DNA from: Paraphysomonas bandaiensis
Taxonomy: Eukaryota; Chrysophyceae
Length of the DNA stretch: 64,000 nt
Assembly: GCA_965644295.1 (NCBI GenBank)
Contig: CBFFRP010000215.1
Span: 1 to 64,000, forward strand
Direction of reading: 5' to 3'
Shown: positions 31,901-42,461 of the stretch, piece after piece
Position numbering within the stretch: the first letter of the stretch is position 1
Layout: each line of letters begins with the position of its first letter
Made by a program: the position numbers and the translations under genes
The notes under the pieces: generated by a model
The model's database searches: none
Told to the model about the DNA's origin: nothing
Seen by the model: only the letters and a program-made list of their open reading frames with translations

Positions 31901-34900
31901 CAGGGTGGGGGTATTCCCGTCATGCAAGACACTCACTGGGCTGATGTGAGGGCACATATAGAGAGTATCGTATTTAACTCTATATACGACTTCACTTGGG
32001 GCCTAGCTCCGCCAATGGGAGTTTATGAGGTTTTATCAAATGCCATACCGCCATCGGCAATAGGTAACGAAGGGGCAATACAAGGCTCTGTTACTCAGCG
32101 AGGACTAGTACCACTTCAAACTAAGCTCTCGTACTTGAGCTTTCTTACTCTTCAGAATATGGGGCTAGATATGCCGGAGCAACTTCCGAATCCTGTTGTG
32201 TATTTTCCGCAGATCGAAAGTGTCACACAAGGAAGACGTAGATCAAGTCTATCTGAAGAGTGGCGTCTTGCCTTGAAAGAAATAAGTCGCGCCTGTGAAA
32301 TGAAAAGCCCACTGAAAATTATGCAAAGGTTAAAGGTAGCAATCACTATGGCCACTCATGCACTGGAATCGATGATGTGCCACTCTGATCGCTATTTGTC
32401 CGCATCTTCTTCGGGCGAAGGTGATTTTTCACCATTGCAACCGCCAGAGGATGAAATGAGGGGAGGATGTGGTGATATACTCCGTCGGACGCAAGTTAGG
32501 CGTAGCGGTTTTTACAAGCCTTCAATGCTTGGAGCAGATGAGTTGATGCCTCTTCTCTCCTGGGTCATCATACAGGCCAATCCACCTTTCATTGAGCGTG
32601 CGATATGGCTGTGCGCAGAATTTCGACACCATACGATGCATATGGGAGAATGTGCATATGCTCTAACTCAGATTTCATCTGCTCTGGAATTCGTAAAAGA
32701 GGCTTCATGGCAGAGTTTTGTTATCAGCGAAGATAGGTATATGGCAGGGCTCAAACGATACGAAGCAACGCAAGACCTAATCGATGCATGCAGAAAGGGA
32801 CATAGCAATGATGTGAAGGAACTTTTGCTTCGAGGCGCGAATGTGAACGGTTACAGCCCCGACCAGAGTAATACTCCACTTTCAGTGGCTATCAAACACA
32901 AGCACTTGCATGTTCTGGGGTTGTTGCTGTCACATGGGGACATGGATGTGAACTTGCGTATATCTCCTTACCACTCACCTGCTCATCCTTCGTCAAGCCC
33001 AGATAATCGAACACGAGGGGCAATCGAAGAGAAATCGAAGCAGCTGCGAGACTACACTGCGCTCATGCTGGCAGCTCTTATGGGGAATGTGGAGGTTGTG
33101 GTTTTGTTGTTGGATTCCGGTGCGAATCGATATCTGATGAGTGAGGGGGGTGATACGGCGGCTTCTCTTGCGTATGCTGCTGGTCATAGGGAGGTTGTAC
33201 GGGTCATTCTGGCAGACCCATATCGCATAAGTATTATTAGTGCTATTCGTAACGGTGATGTTTTTTTAACTCGTGGTCTTGCCTGTCAGAGCTCCGTTAA
33301 CCTGAATTGTCTAATTAGTATTGAATGTGCTGGGAATAATAGCACCGGAACTATATTAATGGCCGCTGTTCACGAGCGGAACGTTGACCTTGTGAATGTA
33401 CTAATCAATACGGGACGGTGTCACATCAATGACCGAAACACTCATTCTGAAACGGCACTTATGTGGTGTGGGAAAGCGTCGCCCCGACAGGGGAGTACTG
33501 TATATGCCGCTGGTGACAAAGAGGATGACACTGTCCGAATGGACATGGCCCTAGCTCTACTACGTTGTGGTGCCGACAGATATGCCAGAGATTCTTGGGG
33601 CTGGACCCCATATCTGTGGGCAATGAAAGGTTGCTCCACAGGAGGTAAAAAGCCCCAAATCGATGATTCTACTGAAGACGAATTGCCAGAGTTCTTTGCT
33701 GCTGACGCTGCCGTGTTTCCGCGACTGGCTGCGGTGCTTTACTTTAATCCAGAAAGGCATTCTGTATATGATCTAGCACGGAGACGGAATCTAGATGGTG
33801 TGCGTGCGTTACTGGAACAGGGTGTCTCTGTCAATTCTGCGTGCCCAACTCTTCTATACACTCCGTTAATAGCAGCCGTGCAGAACAAGGATGTGCCCAT
33901 GGTCGAACACCTTCTGCAATATCCGGACTTAGAGGTAAACAAACCCGGCAGGCATCACATGACTGCGCTGCATTACGCTGCACAGAATGGATCTCTTCGA
34001 ATTACCGGCTTGTTGCTGCGCTATGGAGCAGACAGGAGTGCCACGAATGACAACGACTTGACCCCACTGGATTTTGCTGCATCCAGGAACCACGATGAGG
34101 TTATGCTTTGCTTGCGGTACGACCCCAAGAAAGTCTCAATCTGTCTTGCGGCCAAGCATGGCGATTTCAATGTGTTTAGAGCACTTGTTAACCAGGGTGT
34201 ATCAGTTAATGCCAAACTCCGACATGTAAGCGATAAAGGATGTCATCATGAACTAACTTCGCCACTGATCGCTGCTGTATACTACGATCAGTTACAGTTC
34301 ATTAAGAGCATTTTAGAAAATCAGACTGATCTCATTTTGCAAGAGGAAATTGATATTAATATTCGCAATTTCCTTGGTCAGACACCGTTAATGTACGCTG
34401 CATCTAAAGGAAACGAGTCCATTGTTTTATACCTGCTTAAACGCGGCGCCGACAGGTACCTGCGGGATAAAGATGGACTAACCGCTTTTGATTGGGCACA
34501 GAAGGGGGGATACACCAGTGTTTACATGATTTTGCAGTGCGACCCGCAGCTGTCGAGTGTGCACGGGGCAATCAGGGACGGTAGTGTGGAGGCCACAGTA
34601 GCTTTCTTTAAGCAGGCCCCAGACCCGAATCTGCGATGGTTCAGTAGTCATCCCTTCACAGCAGGGGCTACCACCGGCATTTCAGGGGATGCCCCTGTTC
34701 GTGCGGCTGCTGCGAATGTACGTGGTAGATCTGATAGTCTCAACCGTGATATTCTCGACGGCGAACCACCCCTTATCGTTGCTGCTAAGTTTAATCGCAT
34801 CACCATTATAAACATACTTCTCAGAGCACCGGGGATTGATATCGATATCGTCGACACATTCGGCAAAACCCCTATTATGCACGCAGCAGAGAAGGGTCAT

Positions 34901-35588
34901 GAGGAGGCTGTATTGCTCCTGTTGAAGCACAAGGCGAATCGGTACGCCATGGATTACTGTCAGAAGAGGGCCATTCACTACGCCATGGAAGAAATGCATG
35001 ACAGTGTTGTTGCTATCTTGGAGGCGGACCCATACAAAGTGTATATCCACGACGCTTGTGAAGAGGGACAGGTAAGTGTATGCTTTACCGATTTACTAGC
35101 TTGATACATTGTCGTGTTTGTACAGGATAAATTAGTGTTAGCGTTAATGAAGCAGGGGTGCCCTGTTAATTTTCGCGATGAAAGAGCTGGTGAGTGTATT
35201 GGAATATTCGAAACTTTATTTTTATTCTCTCATTTCTAGGGAAGCATAGTCGCACTCCCCTTATGTCAGCATGTTCAAAAGGTCAATTGACGGTGGCCAA
35301 ACTACTCATAAATACACCTGGTGTTGATCTAAATGCACAAGACTCTGATGGCATGACAGCCCTGATGCTCGCGGCCAGAATAGGCGCCCTTGAGGTTTTT
35401 TATCCCAATTGCTATGCCTCTGAGATTTATGATGCTTTTTGCAATATGTGCAGGTCACTGGAGTTTTGATGACTGCGGGGTGTGATAGAAATTTAACAGA
35501 CAAAAAAGGAAGGACAGCAGATAGCCACGCATCTAGTCACGGTTATATGACCATGATTCAGTTCAAAGGTCAGCAGATAGTTAGGTAG
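28938..35588 (+). CDS. VASt / PDZ-like / VPS9 / ankyrin-repeat protein, 2,088 aa, seven exons
   Basis: Exons 28938-30299, 30361-30457, 30508-30629, 30740-35071, 35126-35189, 35240-35394, 35454-35588; 2,089 codons. Domains in order: a VASt lipid-binding-like domain (about 25-175; LFLSCFDNDSSLY, TLSREVSYRP, then DTPVEVIWQLCF); a disordered Ser/Pro linker; a conserved-looking segment (FLGDAKKVWKVDL); a PDZ-like domain (about 710-780; GSLLVGVNGVRMKGL, RPLVLEFE); a VPS9 Rab5-family exchange domain (about 970-1180; GADELMPLLSWVIIQANPP with the catalytic Asp, and ECAYALTQISSALEF with the conserved Tyr); then about 24 ankyrin repeats to the end. It probably activates a Rab5/Rab21-type GTPase on endosomes, as ANKRD27/VARP does. 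The exon 3/4 join (110-nt intron) is the least certain. A split into two genes near 30.3 kb is possible, but the frame joins cleanly. Confidence 0.8.
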
Positions 35589-37159
35589 AAACCCGTAGAT
35601 CGAACAACCTACATGTGTCTAATCTTTAGTTTATATTACTCCTTTATGTCTTTAAATATTTTGTAATTCTTTAATATGTCTACTCGTTGAAGTGACCAAT
35701 TATATCATTCGAATTATTACGTATACCTATATTGGCAAAAGATGATTAGTTTCTGCAGCATAGTTCCATAGTTTCAATTCGTATAAATGGTGTACGAAAT
35801 TAAAGCTGTTTATGCTGTGATATAGTACTGAACCTAGTCAAACTGCGGAAATAGGTCGACACTACAAGCAAATCATAGGATTGACCTCTCGGCAATATAA
35901 TAAATGATTCGAACTGGTCAAGTTTTAGGTATTAGTTAAGAGTGTATTATCACAGTAGTTAAACAAAGCGATATAAATAATATTAGCAAACTGTATAAGG
36001 GACGAAATATATAATTTTTGACTAGTTAACTTAGTCATTATTGACCTTAAACTCGTGATTAATAAATGACTAGGTTTTCTATCCACTTGACTAGGTTTTT
36101 ACACCTAATTGGTGTGCTTAGGTAATTCAACCAATTTAACTATACTAAGTTTTATATCTAATGACATTATTGATTAGAAATAGTGAGGTCACTACTAATA
36201 GCATGATTTAATAAATGATCAGAAATGGTTATCACGATTGTACTTAATTGGCAGCAGAGGAAGGAGGAAGTAGTGTGTACAGAGTTCATTTTTCTTACTA
36301 CAAGGGTTATATGGCCAATTACTTATACTCGCAACACTGTCTTTTCTTGTCTGTATCAAATTATTTTATTAAAGGTCAGAAAAATAGCAGTCTAGGAGGA
36401 ATATACAACCGTTGTGACGAAATAGTAGTCATAGTTTCCGTGCATTTACCAAATGACGGTGCTATGCAAATGTTTGAAGCAAAAAACACTGCATTTTTTC
36501 TCCTAATTTAACACGAGAATCACTTATTACTATACAATGCTTGAATATATACTCAGAATACTGCGAAGTATAAAGACTTTAATGAGTAGTCACTAAATGA
36601 TCCAGTGATGATTCTTGTGTCTCATAAATGTTGAGTTTAGCTGTTGAAGCAATTAAAAGCTGTAATTCTAAGGTATTGGAATTATGACCGTTAATCGAAG
36701 AATACAGCAGTGGTTAACAGTATTATGAGAACTAATGTCATGATAGCAGTCATAGTAATGAAACTGAATATAATATAGTGATCATACAAGATAGAAGGTA
36801 TAGTGGCGATGTAAGATTGTACGAGAAATGATTGGTCGTAGATATAACGTGAAATTGATGGATGAGAAGAGATGTTGATTATAATTTTATAACAAGCTTA
36901 ATGAGTGAATACACGTCCAGTTAACTTAGTAAATCACCCAATTGATGAATGAGAAGAGATGTTGATTATAATTTTATAACAAGCTTAATGAGTGAATACA
37001 CGTCCAGTTAACTTAGTAAATCATCCAATTGTGTCATAACTTGACAATTAATATATAGAGAGAGTTCTGAATACTGACAGTGCTCATGTAGCCACGGAAG
37101 AGGGACACAGTCCCCGTCACCTCTCCAGCAGTGCCCCTACTATCCATCAGCAGCGACTC
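35589..37159. other. AT-rich intergenic stretch with an 87-bp duplication
   Basis: No gene recognised; an open frame at 36248-36511 lacks family features. The segment 36864-37037 is two tandem copies of an 87-bp unit. Confidence 0.5.
36864..37037. repeat. 87-bp tandem duplication
   Basis: GAGAAGAGATGTTGATTATA starts at 36864 and again at 36951; the copies are almost identical through AACTTAGTAAATCA. Confidence 0.9.
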
Positions 37160-37430
37160 ATGAACGATTTTCCCTCCATTGTAGAAGTGGGGCCCGATAC
37201 CACCATTCTACCAGCAACTGAACTTGATCTCATTGTTGCTGCTGACACAGATGCCGAACTAAAACAAACCCTTCTAGTAGTTTAAATAATGACTCATGAA
37301 CGATTTTCCCTCCATTGTAGAAGTGGGGATCGATACCACCATTGATCCACTTCTACCAGCAACTGAACTTGATCTCATTGTTGCTGCTGACACAGATGCC
37401 GAACTAAAACAAACCCTTCTAGTAGTTTAA
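37160..37430 (+). repeat. Tandem duplication of a coding-like segment (two short frames)
   Basis: Two copies of a unit of about 140 bp. Each has an open frame starting ATGAACGATTTTCCC and ending LKQTLLVV-stop: 37160-37285 (41 residues) and 37296-37430 (44 residues, with a small insertion DP-L-L). The frame of the first copy stays open upstream to about 37078 (Ser/His-rich). It may be the last exon of an unrecognised gene that was duplicated. No family is recognised. Confidence 0.5.
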
Positions 37431-37706
37431 ATAATGATATCCAATTGTTGGTTAGGTTTTGGTTAATATTTAGAATTATCTTGTTGATTCGAAAGGGAGT
37501 ATGAATAGATTAAACTTATCTAGTATTGTGCGTATCGAATTCGTTGCATCTCGATGGCTTAAACTATGAATTGAAGTGAGGTTATTATTATGAGGTTATT
37601 ATAACAGTATCTATGCTAACCAAAACACAAGCCAGATCAATCCTCATCGTCATACAGACATAACTTTCATATTAATCTAATACACGCTTTTCAAATTATC
37701 ATACAG

Positions 37707-38132
37707 TTAAGCAGATGTATGTTTAACGGCTTGTTTGATAGCGTTCACCAGTTTATCCACAGCAGCGCGATTAGAACTACCCACTTTGAACATTCTTGTT
37801 GGGCTCCACAATCCATTATCCTTTAGGACATAGATGTAGTGGATCATGATGTCCTTCGAGGTGTCTTTGGAGTAGTTCTTAAGATAGATCGATGAGGGTA
37901 ACAAATTAGACGATAGTGGCAACTGAAAAACAAAATTCTCTGGATTTGTATTATATGTTTCTTCACTGTCATAGACTCTGAGTACCCCATCCATGACCAC
38001 CACATACGTTATGTCCCATGAGTTCGATCCAACAAAACCAAAATAACAAAACTTTGAAAATACTTTCTCAGAAAATAATACTTTCCCTGATAGAGGGGTA
38101 TCGTGGTCGTCCATACTGGCATAGTCTCCCAT
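37707..38132 (-). CDS. Small PH-like-domain protein, 141 aa
   Basis: Single exon. The order of predicted strands resembles a pleckstrin-homology fold: FCYFGFVGSNSWDITYVVV, then MDGVLRVYDSEET (the dG-x-L-x-x-Y turn), FVFQLPLSSN, and a C-terminal helix AAVDKLVNAIKQAV. There is no other domain. A stand-alone PH-like protein would bind lipids or proteins; no basic phosphoinositide pocket is obvious. The family assignment is by pattern only. The gene lies next to a long microsatellite with the pogo element beyond it. Confidence 0.5.
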   Translation of the reverse strand: MGDYASMDDHDTPLSGKVLFSEKVFSKFCYFGFVGSNSWDITYVVVMDGVLRVYDSEETYNTNPENFVFQLPLSSNLLPSSIYLKNYSKDTSKDIMIHYIYVLKDNGLWSPTRMFKVGSSNRAAVDKLVNAIKQAVKHTSA

Positions 38133-38258
38133 GGCTCAGTATTAATAGGTGTGATTCAGAAGGAATAATGAAGAGATAGCTAAAATGTATGGAGAGACAT
38201 GTAAAATACCACACTCTGCTGTATAACATGAACACACCAGAAACAACTGCAGAAACAC

Positions 38259-38601
38259 ACACATACATACATACATACATACATACATACATACATACAT
38301 ACATACATACATACATACATACATACATACATACATACATACATACATACATACATACATACATACATACATACATACATACATACATACATACATACAT
38401 ACATACATACATACATACATACATACATACATACATACATACATACATAGATACATACATACATACATACATACATACATACATACATACATACATACAT
38501 ACATACATACATACATACATACATACATACATACATACATACATACATACATACATACATACATACATACATACATACATACATACATACATACATACAT
38601 A
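38259..38601. repeat. (ACAT)n microsatellite, about 85 copies
   Basis: Nearly pure ACAT/GTAT tetranucleotide with a single ATAG variant near 38447. It translates as repetitive Tyr-Ile-His-Thr or Cys-Met-Tyr-Val strings in several frames, none of which is a gene. The continuation lies at 40215-40245 on the other side of the inserted transposon. Confidence 0.98.
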
Positions 38602-38877
38602 CAGTCAGCTCGCGTTAAGATAGCAGATATATGGTGACGAATCTCGTTTTGATAGCGGAATTTTGCTTGGTACGGGATTTTCTGCAAAAAACCCTATTTT
38701 TTGTAGAAATACCTATTTTTTGTTTAAAACCCTGCTTTTTATGATTTTAATGTGGAAAACCTTATTTTTGGTGATATTTATGATATATCATATACGGGAT
38801 ACGCGCAGAGAGTACAATAGACAGGAATGCATCATTCATTCCATATACTTACATTACTTCATCTGCTGTATGTGGCG

Positions 38878-39264
38878 ATGTCAGAGAAGTGCAGCATTGG
38901 TACCAAGTGCAAGAAATCGTTGAGAAGTTACTCCGATGTTGAGAAATGTAATTTTGTGAAAGAATATATAGAGGGTCATTTCAAATCTTTCAGCCAATTC
39001 GTTTCGTACAAGGAGAACATTTTCAGCCGTGCAGCATTCTCTACTTGGATGAAAGCCTGGAATGATGGTAATCTTAAGTATGAAACTTGCACAGGCCGCA
39101 AGAAGCAAAAGAAGGGTTCATTTCCTGAGGTGGAGGAGAAGCTTGTTGAGTACATTACCTTTCGCCAGGAAAACTATAAGTCCGATAAATGCGGTTTGAG
39201 CTGGTTCTATCTCCAGCAGAAGGCTAAGGACTATGCAAAGGTTTACAAAATTATGCAACAATAG
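38878..39264 (+). pseudogene. pogo transposase, N-terminal DNA-binding part
   Basis: ATG at 38878 (MSEKCSIG). The 128-residue product has two helix-turn-helix-like parts. The first is near SYSDVEKCNFVKEYIEGHF ... RAAFSTWMKAW; the second is a CENP-B-type part near FPEVEEKLVEYITFRQ and CGLSWFYLQQKAKDYA. This is the N-terminus of pogo/Tigger transposases. The frame stops at 39262-39264, just where the catalytic domain should start. Confidence 0.75.
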
Positions 39265-39290
39265 GAAGATGCTGGCGCAAAGCGAATTGT

Positions 39291-39875
39291 TTGCCAGTAC
39301 CAATGCAGCAGCAACTTAATAATGACTTCGGCTCAGTAGATCGATATACATCTAAGATATCAAAGGAGAATGTCGAATCCTTGTGCAACCTAGTGTCAAC
39401 TTTGTGTATCAAAGTTAAGGACCTTCCTGATGTTCCTGATATAGCTTCAGGTATTACTGAGATGAGTACTTATAGTGCTCAACAGCGAGCTAGCGCTATC
39501 GAGTTATGGTGTGACATTGAAAGTGAGCCATTGGTAGTCGAAACTGAAATTGAGGAAGCCAAGGAACGCTTTGAAGCTTTATCTATTTCTCCACCAACAG
39601 CTACGGTAGAAGATGACGATGATCAAGCTGACACAAATGTTGACAGTACCACAACATCGAAGGTAAGTTTAAATCAGTTCAATGATGCCATGAGTGTTGT
39701 ATACGACTTCATCTTGCAAAGAAGTAGTTATGAAAATGCTGCTACCTTGCACTACCAGTTGATTAAGACCGCTTCCGAATTGACTAAAAGTTACTTAGAG
39801 GAGCGCGCCAAATCTTCGTCACAACCAATAATACAGCAATTTTTCTCCGTGCAAAAATCTAATTCTACACTGTAG
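39291..39875 (+). pseudogene. pogo transposase, C-terminal tail
   Basis: Open frame after an internal deletion. It is acidic in the middle (EDDDDQAD) and ends QPIIQQFFSVQKS, which resembles a PCNA-interacting motif (Q-x-x-I-x-x-F-F) as found at the C-terminus of pogo-family transposases. No D-D-D/E triad can be found between the two parts, and no ATG starts this frame at its 5' end, so it is a remnant. Confidence 0.65.
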
Positions 39876-40406
39876 TAGCGTTATGTGGAACTCTTGTTAG
39901 AGAGCGTTAAGTAATAACAAGGCTTTTTATATTATTATTTATTGGTACTGTGATAATAGAAAGTTTTCCAGCCTTAAGCTCAATAACTTGCCATATTGGA
40001 GTGTAGTATACGAAATTTTAAAGAAAGACTCAGGTTTTAAGTATAAAACCATGGTTTTACTATCTAAAAACCGTTTTTTCTTTTAAAAAACTAGATTTTT
40101 GTACAAAACCTCCGTTTTTGGAAACAAAAACCAGGGTTTTTTATGGTGACGACTTCCGTTTTGATGACGACTTCTGCCATGGTACATGTCCGTCAGCTTA
40201 ACGCGAGCTGACTGTACATACATATATACGTACATACATACATGCATGTGGAATGGGCTTCTCTTAACTGGGTTGTATCGTGGCATAATCTGCAGTGGAT
40301 GTTCTATTAAATATACATAATATCCGTGTAGTACTACCACTACACACATATATACTCTCCCTGCAATCTATTCATACATTGTGCGTAGTATACATATAGC
40401 AACACT

Positions 40407-41906
40407 ATGAGCGGTGGACATAGGAACTACATGTCTATCAATGTAGAGGAGGGGGACTGCACCTCTCCATCTGCCCCTTCTAGTCCATGGAGAAAAGAGC
40501 TCCTAGATGTTTCTCTCCCTGAGATTCATCGATCGATAGCAGTGCCTCCCTCTACAGCTTCATTCTTTAAGAAACTAATGGCATATTCTGGACCCGGTGC
40601 TCTTGTTGCTGTCGGTTATATGGATCCAGGGAACTGGAGTACAGATATTGGAGGCGGCAGTGCTTATAATTATGACTTATTGTTTGTCATCCTGTTGTCT
40701 TCTATTGTGGCTGTGTTTTTACAGGGATTGTCTGTCAAAGCGGGAATCGTGTTTCAACGGGATCTTGCTCAAGCATGCAGAGATGCGTATCCACCTGTGG
40801 TTGTAGGGACATTGTGGATTATATCCGAAGTGGCTATTATTGCTACTGACTTAGCTGAGGTTTTGGGATCGGCGATTGCGTTGAAACTACTGTTTGGGTG
40901 CCCACTAATTGTTGGTGTCGTTATAACTGCTGCTGATGTTTTGCTTGTACTCATGGCACAGGTATAGGAGACCACATTTGTATTGTAATAGTTTATTTTG
41001 CTGATCAGGGCCGTAGAATTAAGGTCATTGAAGCGATTGTCGTCATTCTGATTCTTGTTATCACTGTTTCCTTTGCCATGCAAATGTTTCTCTCTCGTCC
41101 TAATATGGGGGAGCTTGCAGAAGGCCTCTTTATCCCTTCTCTGAACACTGTCACTGACCCTGATCGACTTTTTCTTGCCGTCAGTATATTGGGGGCGACT
41201 GTCATGCCTCATGTAAGTTTTGGAATTCTAGTTATGAGCCCCACTTATATGTGTTTCTGTACAGAATCTCTTCCTGCACTCAAGTGTGATTCTGTCTCGA
41301 GCATCTGACACCACCGTCAGTGGTAAGCGTGAAGCCATCCTCTTCGGCGTACTAGACTGCACTATTGCCCTGTCTTTGGCATTTTTCGTTAACGCTGCCA
41401 TACTCATTGTCGCTGCTGCTACTTTTTATAAACGTGGGTACACTGAAGTGGCTGACCTAGAGGACGCATACGCTTTGTTGAATCCACTGTTAGGAAGCTC
41501 GTGTGCGTCAGTACTTTTCGGAGTGGCACTACTCGCCGCTGGACAGAACTCAACGCTCACAGGAACAATGGCAGGGCAGATAGTGATGGAGGGATTCATG
41601 AACTGGTCTATTGACCCTCTCATTAGGAGAATTGTGACTCGACTCATGGCTATTATTCCAGCTGTTTTTGTTATTATAGTAGGTGGTAATGCGGCCACTA
41701 ATACCTTACTTCTATTCAGTCAAGTTGTCCTATCATTCGCACTTCCATTCGCAGTGTTTCCGTTAGTACATCTCACGTCAGACCCAGAAAAAATGGGAAA
41801 TTTTGTCAACAATTCGATCACCACATATATCGCATATATTATTGCAATTGTGATATCGATATTGAACTTCGTTTTGCTTTACTATGCTGTGACTGGCTCT
41901 GGATAA
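40407..41906 (+). CDS. NRAMP-family divalent metal transporter, 466 aa, three exons
   Basis: Exons 40407-40961, 41009-41212, 41265-41906; introns 47 and 52 nt; 467 codons. It is a proton-coupled Mn2+/Fe2+ importer in the plasma or endolysosomal membrane, with about 11 helices. Metal-site residues are intact: TM1 YMDPGNWSTD and TM6 GATVMPH|NLFLHS, the second recreated only after splicing. The A-x-x-M-P-H form (Met present) is the signature of true Mn/Fe transporters as opposed to Mg or Al variants. The family motif GQNSTLTGTMAGQIVMEGF between TM8 and TM9 is clear. The TM1 context and length look closer to bacterial MntH-like than to animal NRAMP2. The N-terminal cytosolic tail is about 50 residues. 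Confidence 0.95.
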
Positions 41907-42461
41907 ATGAAAATCGTTTGTAACTGCTTGATATTAGATATTAGTCTCAATAGTATCTTTTAGTTTATGAAATGGTTTTTGGCTTACATTGGACAGCTAA
42001 ATAATTTCACGATTAGAATCATTGACGAACAGAGCTGCTCTCATAACTCTTCGCATATCGAACCTACTAGGATGCACTCCAGCATGACGAACTCGTTAAA
42101 AATAAGTTTACGACTATACGGGAGATCTTGGTATATGTTTGTACATTGAAAAGACACCGCTGACTACTCTATACTGTTCCAACAAGTAAAAGGATTCTAT
42201 AGTTAAGTAACAGAGCAAGAAGCTACAGAATGACATATATAAATGTATTCAATATGGAGCGAAACAGTACTTATTTACTACTCTTTGGAAAGATGAAATA
42301 ATATATTGTTATGTTCTAAAGTGGTATAGCTGTTTTTATGGACACAATACACGATTATCTTTACACAACAGCAACAATGGATAAAAAAGTAATATGTACG
42401 TACACAATGTATCATGTAAACATGTGGTGCTAACACAATACAACAACTCATGCACTGATAG
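41907..42461. other. Intergenic between convergent genes
   Basis: AT-rich 3' region; nothing recognised. Confidence 0.5.

Larger units (their letters stand above)
38602..40214 (+). mobile_element. pogo/Tigger-type DNA transposon, internally deleted, 1,613 bp
   Basis: Perfect 18-bp terminal inverted repeats: CAGTCAGCTCGCGTTAAG at 38602 and its complement ending at 40214. The element is flanked by TA on both sides (38600-38601 and 40215-40216), the target-site duplication of the Tc1/mariner-pogo superfamily. It sits inside an (ACAT)n microsatellite that continues after the right end. Two coding remnants lie inside. With the catalytic DDE region missing it should be non-autonomous. The short second motif GGTGACGA near both ends may be a subterminal binding site. 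Confidence 0.93.

Noticed and set aside
36248-36511. An 87-codon open frame starting with an acidic Gly/Ser-rich segment
   Set aside because: No family features, no neighbouring exon that joins, and AT-rich repetitive context.
38068-38687. Long open frames of repeated Cys-Met-Tyr-Val or Tyr-Ile-His-Thr in several frames
   Set aside because: They are translations of the (ACAT)n microsatellite; every frame is open because the unit has no stop. The same holds for 52076-52443.
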